Positions 5,055 through 12,667 of a stretch of DNA of 12,667 nucleotides are shown piece by piece (within the stretch, counting starts at the first letter, position 1; each line of letters starts with the position of its first letter). The notes below the pieces were generated by a model. It searched no databases. It was not told the origin of the DNA and saw nothing but the letters and a program-made list of their open reading frames with translations. This DNA comes from Nitrosotalea sp. (GTDB lineage: Archaea > Halobacteriota > Syntropharchaeia > Alkanophagales > Methanospirareceae): assembly GCA_020725315.1 (NCBI GenBank), contig DYFG01000014.1, positions 8,485 to 21,151 on the forward strand. The letters run 5' to 3'. The translations under genes were made by a program, and so were the position numbers.

Positions 5055-6562
5055 TACCCTTTTATAACCGCTATAGGTCTGAAAGCCGCTACTTTTTTCG
5101 CGATCCCTGCTACCTCGCAGCTCCGAAGTACCACCTCAGGGTCTTTATAAGCAGCTGATATCTCCTCTGCCAGTTCACCATATCGATCAAAGGGAATTCC
5201 TCGCTTCCTCCTCACATCTCCTTTGCTTCGTTCACGAGCTTTTACTACAATATTCCTTCTCTCCAACGCTTCTTTCACTTCGCTCCCTTTATATTTCCTC
5301 ATCGCCGTGGTCCTGCTCATCTCTCTTCCGGACCCATGTGCGCAGCTTCCAAATGTTTCGTCCTTCGCTCGCTCGGTACCCACAGCTAAAAAACTGCGTG
5401 TACCCATCGAACCGGGAATCAATACGGGCTGACCTATACTTCTGTAAACATGCGGTAATCGTTCGTCGCCTGCTGGGAACGCCCTCGTAGCTCCTTTCCG
5501 GTGCACACAGAGCTTCCTCCGCGTGCCCTCTACCACGTGCTCTTCCTCTTTCGCGATGTTATGTGCAATGTCATATACGAGCTGTATTTCCATCTCCTCC
5601 GCTTTTCTCCTCAGCAGGTCTTCAAAGACTTTTCTTACCCAATGTGTTGCGAGTTGTCTGTTTGCAAACGCGTAATTCGCGCATGCAGACATCGCTTCGA
5701 AATAATCCATGCCTGTCTCGCTCCGTAGATAAGCGCACGCCAATTCACGTTCTAAACTGAGTATGTTTGATAATACCGGATCTTTGCTCATCTCACGTTC
5801 AAATCTTCTCAAATAGTATGAGCAAACGCCGTGTGAGAACCCTCTACCACCCGTATGTATTAAAACGGTCACCTGCCCTTTCTCTTCAATGCCAAATGCC
5901 TTTGCGAGCCGTTCGTCAAAAAGCTCATCCACGACCTGTACTTCTAAAAAATGGTTTCCCGAGCCGAGCGTGCCGAGCTGGGGTGCACCTCGCTGCCTTG
6001 ACTTCTCATCGATCTTATTTGGATTTGCCGCTTTTAATCTCCCACCATCCTCTGTCCTCTCCACATCTTCCTCCCAGCCGTAGCCATTCTCAACGCACCA
6101 CTCCGAACCCTCCCTCAGCACCTCATCTAACTGGCTAAATGACAGCCTCAATTTTCCTGATAATCCAAGCCCTGATGGAATATAGTCAAACAGGCCATCA
6201 ACTATCCCAGACAGCCGAGGTCTGATATCTTTCTCTCTCAGATTGGTTCGAACAAGTCGTACACCACAATTTATGTCGTAACCGACACCACCCGGTGAAA
6301 TAACACCTTCCTCGAAATCGGTAGCCGCAACGCCGCCTATCGGAAAGCCATATCCCTGGTGCCCATCCGGCATAACCATCGAGTATTTCTCGATACCGGG
6401 AAGCGACGCGACATTGATCGTTTGTTGCAGTGTCAGGTCGCGTTTCATCTTATCTAACAGTTCTTCAGCAGCGTATATCCTCGCCGGGGTCCTCATATAG
6501 CTTTTATACGACTGTGGTACTTCCCATACATCTTCCCGTATTCTTTTAAGCGGGATGTCCAT
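5054..6562 (-). CDS. rtcB: RNA-splicing ligase RtcB
   Basis: RtcB joins 2',3'-cyclic phosphate (3'-phosphate) and 5'-OH RNA ends using GTP and Mn(II); in archaea it seals spliced tRNA halves. From the ATG at 6562 the product has 502 residues. The metal ligands of the family are visible: Asp66 in MPDGHQG, Asp96 and Cys99 in GYDINCG, His204 in GSGNHF, His236 in IHTGGRG and His334 in DIAHN. The guanylated His is His409 in CAHGSG. CVHRKGATRAFP (352-363) is also conserved. The frame extends 15 codons further to a TTG at 6607, but the family begins around MxxPLKRI and a GAGG lies ahead of the ATG, so the ATG is preferred. It follows pfdB after about 100 bases. Confidence 0.95.
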   Translation of the reverse strand: MDIPLKRIREDVWEVPQSYKSYMRTPARIYAAEELLDKMKRDLTLQQTINVASLPGIEKYSMVMPDGHQGYGFPIGGVAATDFEEGVISPGGVGYDINCGVRLVRTNLREKDIRPRLSGIVDGLFDYIPSGLGLSGKLRLSFSQLDEVLREGSEWCVENGYGWEEDVERTEDGGRLKAANPNKIDEKSRQRGAPQLGTLGSGNHFLEVQVVDELFDERLAKAFGIEEKGQVTVLIHTGGRGFSHGVCSYYLRRFEREMSKDPVLSNILSLERELACAYLRSETGMDYFEAMSACANYAFANRQLATHWVRKVFEDLLRRKAEEMEIQLVYDIAHNIAKEEEHVVEGTRRKLCVHRKGATRAFPAGDERLPHVYRSIGQPVLIPGSMGTRSFLAVGTERAKDETFGSCAHGSGREMSRTTAMRKYKGSEVKEALERRNIVVKARERSKGDVRRKRGIPFDRYGELAEEISAAYKDPEVVLRSCEVAGIAKKVAAFRPIAVIKG

Positions 6563-6661
6563 CTTTTTAAACGCCTCTTTTGCCTTTATGATTGCACGCG
6601 TTACCAAAATTGGAACTAAGATAGGAGAGGAATAACACGTTAGGCCCGGATGCTGACCAAC

Positions 6662-7036
6662 TTATGCGCTGCTCGTCGGCTGCGTGACTGCACTTAACGC
6701 CTCTCGCAACTGTTCTTGTAACTGCTGATATCGCTTCTGGACTCTTTCCTCCTGTCTTTCCAGGGTCTTCAATCTCAAGTCGTAGGTCTCCTTCTTCTCT
6801 GCCAGATCCTCATTTACCGTTTCTTTGCTTGCTTTTATCAGTAACTCGCCCACATTTTTGTAGATCAACGAGTTCTCATCAACTTTTTCCAATTCCTCTA
6901 ATGCATTTTCAGTATCTCGTAACAGAGCTTCTACCTGCATTTTTTGCCTTCCCAAAGCTTCTATTTGAGCTTTAAGCTGCTGGAGCTGAGCAAACAGATT
7001 TTGCACCTGGGGGGGTATTTCTCCACTTCCACTCAT
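6662..7036 (-). CDS. pfdB: Prefoldin beta subunit
   Basis: This 124-residue subunit belongs to the archaeal prefoldin hexamer (two alpha, four beta), a cytosolic holdase that hands unfolded protein to the thermosome. The sequence is almost wholly coiled coil: helix 1 at about 8-50, the conserved hairpin segment IYKNVGELLIKASKE (58-72) and helix 2 at about 75-116. The Gln/Leu/Glu heptads are clear, and the length is typical. AGAGGATG precedes the ATG by a few bases. It is the first gene of a minus-strand set with rtcB and cmk and is divergent from purD. Confidence 0.95.
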   Translation of the reverse strand: MSGSGEIPPQVQNLFAQLQQLKAQIEALGRQKMQVEALLRDTENALEELEKVDENSLIYKNVGELLIKASKETVNEDLAEKKETYDLRLKTLERQEERVQKRYQQLQEQLREALSAVTQPTSSA

Positions 7037-7112
7037 CTTATCATCCTCTTTATCTTTACTATATTCGTGCTTTGCCTAAGTTATTCTTTGACTCTTTTAC
7101 ATATAAAACATC
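7037..7112. promoter_or_regulatory. Divergent promoter region of pfdB and purD
   Basis: On the minus strand TTTTATATG (7108-7100) is a good TATA box for pfdB: it would start transcription near 7075 and leave a leader of about 40 bases with a ribosome binding site. The same AT stretch is too close to the purD ATG at 7113 to serve that gene unless a later start is used. For purD, CTATATT (7060-7066) is a possible TATA box, giving a start near 7090. No clear ribosome binding site precedes purD. Confidence 0.4.
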
Positions 7113-8513
7113 ATGAGCGAAGAGGGAGAGAAAGTAGGGATAGTGGTTATTTCTTATGGGTCGAGGGCGGCTGCGGTGATCGATGCGCTGAGCAGAAGCG
7201 AGAATTATGAGGTGCGTTTATATGTTGCTGATAAGCAGAGGAATCCGTATAACGTGGAGCATGCAGAGAAGCACGTGGTCATTCCGGATCTCGATGTAGA
7301 AAAGATATGCGACTTCATTGAAGCGAATAAAAACGCTATTGATTTTGGTATCTGCTGCCCTGAGAAGCCGATAATAGCGGGTGTTAGGGACGTCGTTGAG
7401 CGTAAGACTGGAGTAGCCATGATATGTCCCACGAAACGATATGCGATCGAGGCGAGTAAAGCATCGCAACGGTATCTGATTGAGGAATGCTGTGCTGAGG
7501 CAAATCCAAGATTTAAAGTGTTTCATCGTACGGAGTATAAGCGTGTAGGTGAAGCGAGGGACGCTGTCTGGGGCTTTTTAGGTGAGATCGGTAATGAAGT
7601 TGCGGTCAAGCCGGATAAACCCGCAGCGGGCAAGGGCGTGGGTGTGTGGGGTGACCACTTTAGAAGTAGAGAGCAGCTTTTTGATCATTTCCGGTCCATC
7701 TTTGAGAGTGGCAGTGATGTGCTCATAGAGGAGAAACTTGAGGGTGAAGAATCGAGTTTTCAAGCGTTCTGTGACGGTAAAAGGGTCGTCGCTCTTCCCG
7801 ACACGAGAGATTATAAACGAGCGTTTGATTCAGATATGGGTCCTAATACCGGCGGGATGGGCTCTTATAAAGCTCAAGAAGATTGGCTGCCTTTTCTGAA
7901 CAAGCATGACAGAGAAGAGGAGGAGAAGCTGGTTCAGAGAATATTCAATGACCTGAGAGGGGGTGGTGAAAATGATGGACTGAGAGGTATCCCTTTTTAT
8001 GTCGCTTTCATGCATACGGGTGAAGGCGCAAAGATACTGGAGATAAACAGCCGGCCTGGTGACCCTGAGATACAGAACGTACTACCCGTGATAAAGAACG
8101 ATCTTGTGGATGTATGCTTTCGCATGATCGAAGGTACTCTTGAGGGGATAGAATGTGTGAAGAAAGCAACGGTGGTGACGTATGCAGTGCCTATGGACTA
8201 CGGGGATTACCGGATAACCTATAGCGGAGATAGGAGAGTGGATTTGAGTGGTGCGTATGCGTTGAAGGAGAACTACGGCGATAATCTTCGGATATATCCG
8301 GGTTCTATGGAGTTACGGGAAGATGGCGATACCTATGCGCTCGGTTCACGAGCGGTTTGCACCGTCGGTATCGGTGAGACCATAGAAGAGGCAAGAGAAA
8401 TATCACTGGATGGCATCAGGCATATAAACGGTGCATTGTGGAACCGCTGGGATATAGGAGCACGGCATTATATAGAGCGGAGCATACGGAAGATGAAGGA
8501 GTTGAGGGGGTAA
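7113..8513 (+). CDS. purD: Phosphoribosylamine-glycine ligase (GAR synthetase), divergent
   Basis: PurD joins glycine to phosphoribosylamine with ATP in purine synthesis. The 466-residue product has an N-terminal domain with CPEKPIIAG (82-90) and PTKRYAIEASKA (106-117), then the ATP-grasp: VAVKPDKPAAGKGVGV (163-178), VLIEEKLEGEE (203-213), LPDTRDYKRAFDSDMGPNTG (228-247) with GGMGSY, and ILEINSRPGDPEIQ (308-321). GIRHINGALWNRWDIG (434-449) matches the usual PurD C-terminus. The N-terminal loop SYGSRAAAVI replaces the standard GxGGREHA, and RPGDPE replaces RFGDPE, so this is a divergent member. It stands alone, not with other pur genes. An ATG at 7113 is used; a GTG at 7143 is a possible later start. 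Confidence 0.88.
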   Translation: MSEEGEKVGIVVISYGSRAAAVIDALSRSENYEVRLYVADKQRNPYNVEHAEKHVVIPDLDVEKICDFIEANKNAIDFGICCPEKPIIAGVRDVVERKTGVAMICPTKRYAIEASKASQRYLIEECCAEANPRFKVFHRTEYKRVGEARDAVWGFLGEIGNEVAVKPDKPAAGKGVGVWGDHFRSREQLFDHFRSIFESGSDVLIEEKLEGEESSFQAFCDGKRVVALPDTRDYKRAFDSDMGPNTGGMGSYKAQEDWLPFLNKHDREEEEKLVQRIFNDLRGGGENDGLRGIPFYVAFMHTGEGAKILEINSRPGDPEIQNVLPVIKNDLVDVCFRMIEGTLEGIECVKKATVVTYAVPMDYGDYRITYSGDRRVDLSGAYALKENYGDNLRIYPGSMELREDGDTYALGSRAVCTVGIGETIEEAREISLDGIRHINGALWNRWDIGARHYIERSIRKMKELRG

Positions 8514-8548
8514 GCGCCAGATAAAATCTTCTCAAAGCCAGTATCCCC

Positions 8549-8554
8549 AAAAAA
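8549..8554 (-). terminator. T-tract terminator of the radical SAM gene
   Basis: A run of six T on the minus strand (AAAAAA on plus, 8549-8554) starts three bases after the TGA of the radical SAM gene. That is a typical archaeal stop. No comparable T-run is seen on the plus strand just after purD. Confidence 0.4.
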
Positions 8555-8556
8555 GT

Positions 8557-9411
8557 TCACATAATACCTCCTATCTCTTTCTCAAGCTTCTTTGCAAATT
8601 CTGTATCGGTAAATGCCTTTAATCGTTTGATTGTGGTATCGTACGCGTCAACGCGCTCCTCTTCAAGTGTTGTTGAATACCGTGCAGAAGGGTCAATCTC
8701 ACATAACCTCTCTATCAACATTCTTCTCTCGACCGCTGGCATAACCTTTGGATCGGTCATAGCAGCAGCTCTCGCATATATCCCTTCATCCAGCAGATCT
8801 TTTAGTGCTTTGAATGGGAGTTCATAATAGCTTCCAATAGCTCCCGTTCGCTGCGTAAATCCTTCAGGCGTGGCTGCTTTAAACGAAACCCTGACATAAA
8901 GTTTCTCTTTAAACTCAACGAGCTGCTTTACATACGCTCCATCTGCCCCTAAAAGTATGCCATTTGTCTCGAGGATAAAAAGAGGATAGTTTGAGTCTTT
9001 CACATATCCCAGAACTGATACTAAATGCTCTTTTCCGAGCGTGGGCTCGCATCCGGATAAACGGAGCTTGTTAACTTTGAGAACTCGGTAGCGTTTCCAA
9101 CCCGGAACGGTTATACCCTCTTCAGCCGCTTTGAATAACCTCTGAGCAACCTCTTTGGGAGCATAAAATGTGCCAAACCGCTCAGGAAAATCCCTCGACC
9201 AGTTGGACCAGCAATAGATACAGCGCAAACAACAGCCGACCGCATAGCCCGTGGCAATACCTCGATACACCGGGACCGAATAGATGCCTGCATACTTCCT
9301 TTCCAGCCCTTCTTTTCCTTCCCTCGTTACAATCTTCTCCGTCTCCCGTGCGAGTTCTAAGGGATCAAAGGGTTCAAACCCGGGCGTTAAATACCGTTGA
9401 TACGTTTCCAT
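8557..9411 (-). CDS. Radical SAM protein of unknown substrate
   Basis: This 284-residue protein carries the radical SAM cluster motif CX3CX2C as Cys60, Cys64 and Cys67 in GCCLRCIYCW; Cys61 is an extra cysteine inside it. SGCEPTLGKEHL (119-130) is the glycine-rich SAM-contacting motif, with Cys in place of the usual second Gly. LETNG (147-151) and VRVSFKA (173-179) are later TIM-barrel strands seen in MoaA/activase-like members. No extra C-terminal Fe-S cysteines are visible, so it probably has a single cluster. The ATG follows the thiC stop by 5 bases, so the two are likely co-transcribed. The product could be a small-molecule or protein-modifying enzyme; I cannot name the reaction. Confidence 0.85.
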   Translation of the reverse strand: METYQRYLTPGFEPFDPLELARETEKIVTREGKEGLERKYAGIYSVPVYRGIATGYAVGCCLRCIYCWSNWSRDFPERFGTFYAPKEVAQRLFKAAEEGITVPGWKRYRVLKVNKLRLSGCEPTLGKEHLVSVLGYVKDSNYPLFILETNGILLGADGAYVKQLVEFKEKLYVRVSFKAATPEGFTQRTGAIGSYYELPFKALKDLLDEGIYARAAAMTDPKVMPAVERRMLIERLCEIDPSARYSTTLEEERVDAYDTTIKRLKAFTDTEFAKKLEKEIGGIM

Positions 9412-9416
9412 TCACT

Positions 9417-10715
9417 TCACTTCTTTAAAAATTCCCTGACCAATTTGATCGCGCACAAATCACCACAGATCGAACAGGCATCGCTCTCCGAAGGTCTGCT
9501 GTTTTTTATTCGCTGAGCTCCCTCGGGGTTTATCGCAAGTTCAAATTGCCGGTTCCAATCGAGGTTCTTTCGTGCGTATGCCATTTCGTCGTCTAATCGT
9601 CGTGCCCTCTCCCGTTGCCCCTCTCTTACAAGGTCTGCGGCATGTGCTGCTATTTTCGTGATGATCGTCCCTTCCTTTATATCGTTCACGGAGGGTAACG
9701 CTAAATGCTCTGAAGGTGATACCATGCAGAGGAAATCCGCACCGTACATTCCCGCAACCGCTCCTCCTATCGCACTCACCAAATGGTCATATCCCGGTGC
9801 GATGTCAGTAACAAGTGGTCCTAAGAGATAGAGTGGTGCGAACTCAGTTACATGTTTCATCACCTTTACCGATGCTTCTATCTCGTCCAGAGGTACATGC
9901 CCCGGTCCTTCAACGAGTGCCTGGACGCCTTCTTCCCGAGCACGCTTCACCAGTTCACCAAGCGTAATGGCTTCCATGAATTTCGCACGGTCTGAAGCAT
10001 CGGCAATACAACCAGGACGCATACCATCACCTAAACTGAACGTTAACTCATACTCTTTTGCTATCTCCAGAAGATACTCATATTCCACGTAAAGCGGATT
10101 CTCACGCTCGTTATGAATCATCCAGGCAATGAGGAACGCGCCACCCCGGCTCACCGCATCTAAGATGCGGCCGCTCCTCCGCAACCTCTCCAAAGAATTG
10201 AGATTCACGCCTGCATGGATCGTAACAAAGTCTATACCGTCTTTTGCATGCTTCCTGACGGCATTGAATATATCGTCTGAGCTCATCTCCACTACTGCTC
10301 GTACGCCCGCCTTTTCCAGAGCCGCCTGGTATATTGGTACCGTCCCCATGGGCACATCTACTTCTTTCAGAATGGTTCTTCGAATTTCATCGAGGTCTCC
10401 ACCAGTAGAGAGATCCATTACTGTATCAGCACCGTATTGTACCGCAATCCTTGCCTTCTCAACCTCTTCATCACGGTTAACATAATCTTTTGACGTTCCT
10501 ACATTCACGTTTACCTTCGTGCTCATCCCCTCACCAATTGCTTTGAGCACTATCTTGCGGTTCCCTGCTTTCTCTGCCCTCTTTGCATTCCTTGGGATGA
10601 CCACTCTTCCAGCGTCGAGCAGTCGCTGCAATTTCTCCACGCTCACCCCTTCTACTACGGAAACTTTCTCTAATTCTTGCTCTTCCCACGTAGCGGCAAA
10701 AGACTTGGTGCTCAT
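9417..10715 (-). CDS. thiC: Phosphomethylpyrimidine synthase ThiC (short archaeal form)
   Basis: ThiC is a noncanonical radical SAM enzyme that rearranges aminoimidazole ribotide to HMP phosphate for thiamine. The 432-residue protein lacks the long N-terminal domain of bacterial ThiC. The core is clear: NVNVGTSKD (69-77), TVMDLSTGGDL (98-108), PMGTVPIYQA (122-131), DFVTIHAGVN (162-171), SLGDGMRPGCIADASD (227-242), EGPGHVPLDEI (269-279) and GPLVTDIAPGYDHL (299-312). The C-terminal cluster cysteines are Cys414, Cys417 and Cys421 in ACSICGDLCA, spaced CX2CX3C; the well-known bacterial form is CX2CX4C. It could instead be a ThiC-like paralogue such as a benzimidazole-precursor synthase, but ThiC is the better guess. 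A purine-rich GAGGAAGGAAAG lies upstream, 41 bases after the UPF0280 gene. Confidence 0.92.
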   Translation of the reverse strand: MSTKSFAATWEEQELEKVSVVEGVSVEKLQRLLDAGRVVIPRNAKRAEKAGNRKIVLKAIGEGMSTKVNVNVGTSKDYVNRDEEVEKARIAVQYGADTVMDLSTGGDLDEIRRTILKEVDVPMGTVPIYQAALEKAGVRAVVEMSSDDIFNAVRKHAKDGIDFVTIHAGVNLNSLERLRRSGRILDAVSRGGAFLIAWMIHNERENPLYVEYEYLLEIAKEYELTFSLGDGMRPGCIADASDRAKFMEAITLGELVKRAREEGVQALVEGPGHVPLDEIEASVKVMKHVTEFAPLYLLGPLVTDIAPGYDHLVSAIGGAVAGMYGADFLCMVSPSEHLALPSVNDIKEGTIITKIAAHAADLVREGQRERARRLDDEMAYARKNLDWNRQFELAINPEGAQRIKNSRPSESDACSICGDLCAIKLVREFLKK

Positions 10716-10756
10716 TTTTGAACGTGCTTCTTTCTTTCTTTCCTTCCTCTACTTAA

Positions 10757-11497
10757 TTAATTCGAGGCAGTTTGTATAAACTTTTTTGTCCTGACGATTT
10801 CCGGAATTTTTCCCCACGTTGCAAGCATCTCCTTGTAGATAACCAGCGCACCTTCAATGCCTTCCACATGGCTGATCAAGCGGAACGCGTTTTGGATAGA
10901 ATGAGCATCAGTTACCGCATTACCGAGCGTGGTAGCTGCGGCGTCTGACAGAGATGCACTCTTGCTTATCACCGTTGCGGCATCCGCAATTCCAAAGCTT
11001 ATAGAATGCCCGACCGTTCCAGAGGAGGTGCATATACCTATTAAGGAGGGAGACGGTTTTATCCGAAGCGCAACTTTGTTCGAGAAGCTACTTTCTCCTG
11101 CATATATGCCTGCAAGCACCTCTCTATCGGTGAGCAAAGCAATGTCACCACCGTTATCCACCATTGCGTAGGTCGCCCCGGCATTTCGCATCGCCTCCAC
11201 GGCGAACTCAGCTAAAGTGCCCGCAACTGCTGACATCGGTCCTATGCCGAATTTGTCTGAGGATTCTATCATTCTTCTCACTATCTCCGGAGTCCCTTCC
11301 TTTTTTCTATCATTACCGACTTCCGTTTCATCTATCCGGTAACTTTCGAGCGTTACAAGAAAATACGGATGCCATCGGACGAACTTTTCCAATTCTCTTC
11401 TTCGCTGCATTATCTCCTCTTTTGCAATCTCTATATACCTCTTTTCATCTGCGGTAATCCATACGAAAGTCTCTTTTATCCTGAAACTCTCTTTCAT
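10757..11497 (-). CDS. UPF0280 family protein (ApbE-like fold)
   Basis: This 246-residue protein belongs to UPF0280, a family frequent in methanogenic archaea with no established function. It begins FRIKET (5-10) and has GPMSAVAGTLAEFAVE (86-101), VDNGGDIAL (113-121), TSSGTVGHSISFG (157-169) and SDAAATTLGNAV (184-195). These parallel the NxGGD, TSG and ADAxATA motifs of ApbE flavin transferases, in keeping with the shared fold. The ATG at 11497 has GGAG directly against it and an in-frame TGA nine bases upstream, so no longer start exists. A TATA-like TTAAAATA about 25 bases upstream would make the mRNA nearly leaderless. It is the first gene of a set with thiC and the radical SAM gene; a thiamine or cofactor role is only a guess from context. 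Confidence 0.88.
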   Translation of the reverse strand: MKESFRIKETFVWITADEKRYIEIAKEEIMQRRRELEKFVRWHPYFLVTLESYRIDETEVGNDRKKEGTPEIVRRMIESSDKFGIGPMSAVAGTLAEFAVEAMRNAGATYAMVDNGGDIALLTDREVLAGIYAGESSFSNKVALRIKPSPSLIGICTSSGTVGHSISFGIADAATVISKSASLSDAAATTLGNAVTDAHSIQNAFRLISHVEGIEGALVIYKEMLATWGKIPEIVRTKKFIQTASN

Positions 11498-11632
11498 CTC
11501 CTCTCAGGGCTCGCTCTATTTTAATCACTCCACTTTACTTTAAATGAGCAGCACGGGCATATTTGTATTGGAGTCCAGCAAGTAAGAAGGTTAGCTCTAG
11601 AATCTCTCACTTTCGAATGGTGCCCCTTTAAC
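11498..11632. promoter_or_regulatory. Divergent promoter region between UPF0280 and asparagine-synthetase-like genes
   Basis: On the minus strand TTAAAATA (11524-11517) sits about 25 bases before the UPF0280 ATG, the spacing of a leaderless archaeal transcript. On the plus strand CATATTTG (11559-11566) is the best TATA candidate for the downstream gene. The plus frame of that gene is open back to a TAA at 11522, but it has no usable start before GTG 11633. No RNA gene or repeat is seen. Confidence 0.35.
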
Positions 11633-12646
11633 GTGATAAAGATGAAAAAGGATGAGAAAGAAGCAGGCATTTTGTTAAGAGAAGTATTGAGAGCTGCCGC
11701 GAAAAGGAACAATACGGAGGCATTGCTGCTTTCCGGCGGGCTAGACACGAGCATTTTAGCTGTTCTTTCTAACGATGAAAATAAAAGCAAGAAGGCGCTT
11801 ACTGTAGTTCTGGATGGTACTCATGCTCCTGATCTCGACTATGCAAAAAAGGTAGCTCAGAAGTTTCATTATGAGCACCATCTGATTCGCATAACAGAAA
11901 GCGAAGCATTAGGAGAAATACCGATGGTGATTCGAGCGGTGAGAAGTTTTGATCCCGCCCTTCCTAATGATCTGGTCATCTACGCTGCGTTAAAAGAAGC
12001 AAAGAAGCTCGGTATAAAGAGCGTAATGACCGGAGACGGTGCTGATGAGCTCTTTGCAGGTTATTCGTACATGCACGAGCTCTCGCACGAGGAGTTGAAG
12101 ACGTACATAACCGCTCTTTCAAAAACGATGTGGTTCTCCTCTAACAAGCTCGGAGCGTTTCTCGGTGTGGAGATAAAACAGCCATATTGTGATAGAGCAA
12201 TTGTTGACTTCGCCCTCGAGATGGACCCGGGCTTAAAAATAAAAGAGAAAAATAGAAGAAGATATGGGAAGTTGCTCTTAAGAAAGGCGTTTGAAGCAGA
12301 ATTAGGTGAGGTAGCATGGCGAGAGAAAGACCCGATAGAGTTCGGTTCGGGAACAACAAAGCTCAGAGATGTTATCAGGAGAGACATTTCAGATACCGAG
12401 TTCGAGAGAAAAAAAAGAGAATATGGGATGGAATTCATGAATAAAGAGCATCTCTTCTTCTATGAGATCTACAAAACGGTTGTGGGTGAAATTCCACGGC
12501 CAGAAGGGAAAGAGAAAAATATATGCCCACTCTGCAAAGCAGAACTGCCAGAAGATAGGTTCCACTGCGGTATCTGCGGCTTTTCCTATCCTCTTGGTAG
12601 ATGGAGAAAAGGATTTTATCAACAGAGAAAAACTTTAAAACCCTGA
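11633..12646 (+). CDS. Asparagine-synthetase-like amidotransferase domain with C-terminal zinc ribbon
   Basis: This 337-residue protein corresponds to the synthetase half of AsnB. It has the PP-loop LSGGLDTS (33-40), which binds ATP pyrophosphate, then TGDGADELFAGY (133-144) and the conserved helical region VEIKQPYCDRAIVDFAL (179-195), matching the 'R xPfLD xxlvefa' segment of AsnB. The N-terminal glutamine-hydrolysing domain is absent, so it would need free ammonia or a partner, or adenylates a different carboxylate. The tail holds four cysteines, CPLC (298-301) and CGIC (312-315), a zinc ribbon that suggests contact with nucleic acid, protein or a carrier. GTG 11633 is the longest start; ATG at 11642 is equally possible. 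It faces away from the UPF0280 gene and stands alone. The substrate is unknown. Confidence 0.82.
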   Translation: MIKMKKDEKEAGILLREVLRAAAKRNNTEALLLSGGLDTSILAVLSNDENKSKKALTVVLDGTHAPDLDYAKKVAQKFHYEHHLIRITESEALGEIPMVIRAVRSFDPALPNDLVIYAALKEAKKLGIKSVMTGDGADELFAGYSYMHELSHEELKTYITALSKTMWFSSNKLGAFLGVEIKQPYCDRAIVDFALEMDPGLKIKEKNRRRYGKLLLRKAFEAELGEVAWREKDPIEFGSGTTKLRDVIRRDISDTEFERKKREYGMEFMNKEHLFFYEIYKTVVGEIPRPEGKEKNICPLCKAELPEDRFHCGICGFSYPLGRWRKGFYQQRKTLKP

Positions 12647-12667
12647 ATAGATACTATTAAACTAATT

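Noticed and set aside
5501..6138. Several plus-strand frames opposite rtcB
   Set aside because: All are antisense to the RtcB core with its metal ligands intact; their products are low-complexity Pro/Ser/Arg-rich sequence.
6563..6607. TTG start adding 15 residues to RtcB
   Set aside because: RtcB proteins begin near the PLKRI motif, the TTG has no ribosome binding site, and the ATG at 6562 has one.
9168..9428. Plus-strand open frame opposite the start of the radical SAM gene
   Set aside because: It is the antisense of a well-supported gene with conserved cysteine motifs and shows no domain of its own.
10929..11457. Plus-strand frames opposite the UPF0280 gene
   Set aside because: They are antisense shadows of a frame with clear UPF0280/ApbE-like motifs and have no start signals.

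Overview
The window looks like the chromosome of an archaeon that makes coenzyme F430, so a methanogen or a methane/alkane-oxidising relative in the Euryarchaeota/Halobacteriota (for example ANME or Methanosarcina-like lineages). The reasons are a Mur-ligase-like F430 synthetase gene (cfbE), a prefoldin beta subunit, an archaeal-type cytidylate kinase, a UPF0280 protein, TATA-box promoters and tightly packed short operons. The exact lineage cannot be settled from this sequence alone.

Region 1 (1-2817, plus strand) handles nickel. The window opens in the last 29 codons of a sirohydrochlorin nickel/cobalt chelatase (cfbA/cbiX type). A 182-base intergenic region follows with a TATA box and a perfect TATGAC-N6-GTCATA inverted repeat, then a four-gene ECF-type metal transporter: cbiM/nikM, a small PDGLE-type membrane subunit, cbiQ and cbiO. 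With a chelatase before it and cfbE after it, nickel for F430 is the likely cargo, although the families alone cannot separate nickel from cobalt.

Region 2 (2818-4526) begins with about 200 bases holding a small minus-strand reading frame of unknown status, a large imperfect inverted repeat and a probable promoter, followed by cfbE. The cfbE frame contains two identical 46-bp copies of a double-hairpin palindromic element. The copies are read in different frames, so one DNA element gives two unrelated peptide insertions in the same enzyme. The first copy is embedded in a larger palindrome-rich stretch (3141-3256). This is the most unusual feature of the window.

Region 3 (4527-7036, minus strand) is an information-processing operon: prefoldin beta, RtcB RNA ligase and cytidylate kinase, with rtcB and cmk overlapping in a TAATG junction. 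It meets cfbE tail to tail over a short bidirectional T-tract region.

Region 4 (7113-8513, plus strand) is a single PurD-like ATP-grasp gene, divergent from pfdB. Region 5 (8557-11497, minus strand) is a probable operon of a UPF0280 (ApbE-like fold) gene, a short ThiC and a radical SAM gene of unknown substrate. Region 6 (11633-12646, plus strand) is an asparagine-synthetase-like ATP pyrophosphatase that lacks the glutaminase domain and ends in a zinc ribbon.

No tRNA, rRNA, CRISPR array, transposase or integrase was seen.
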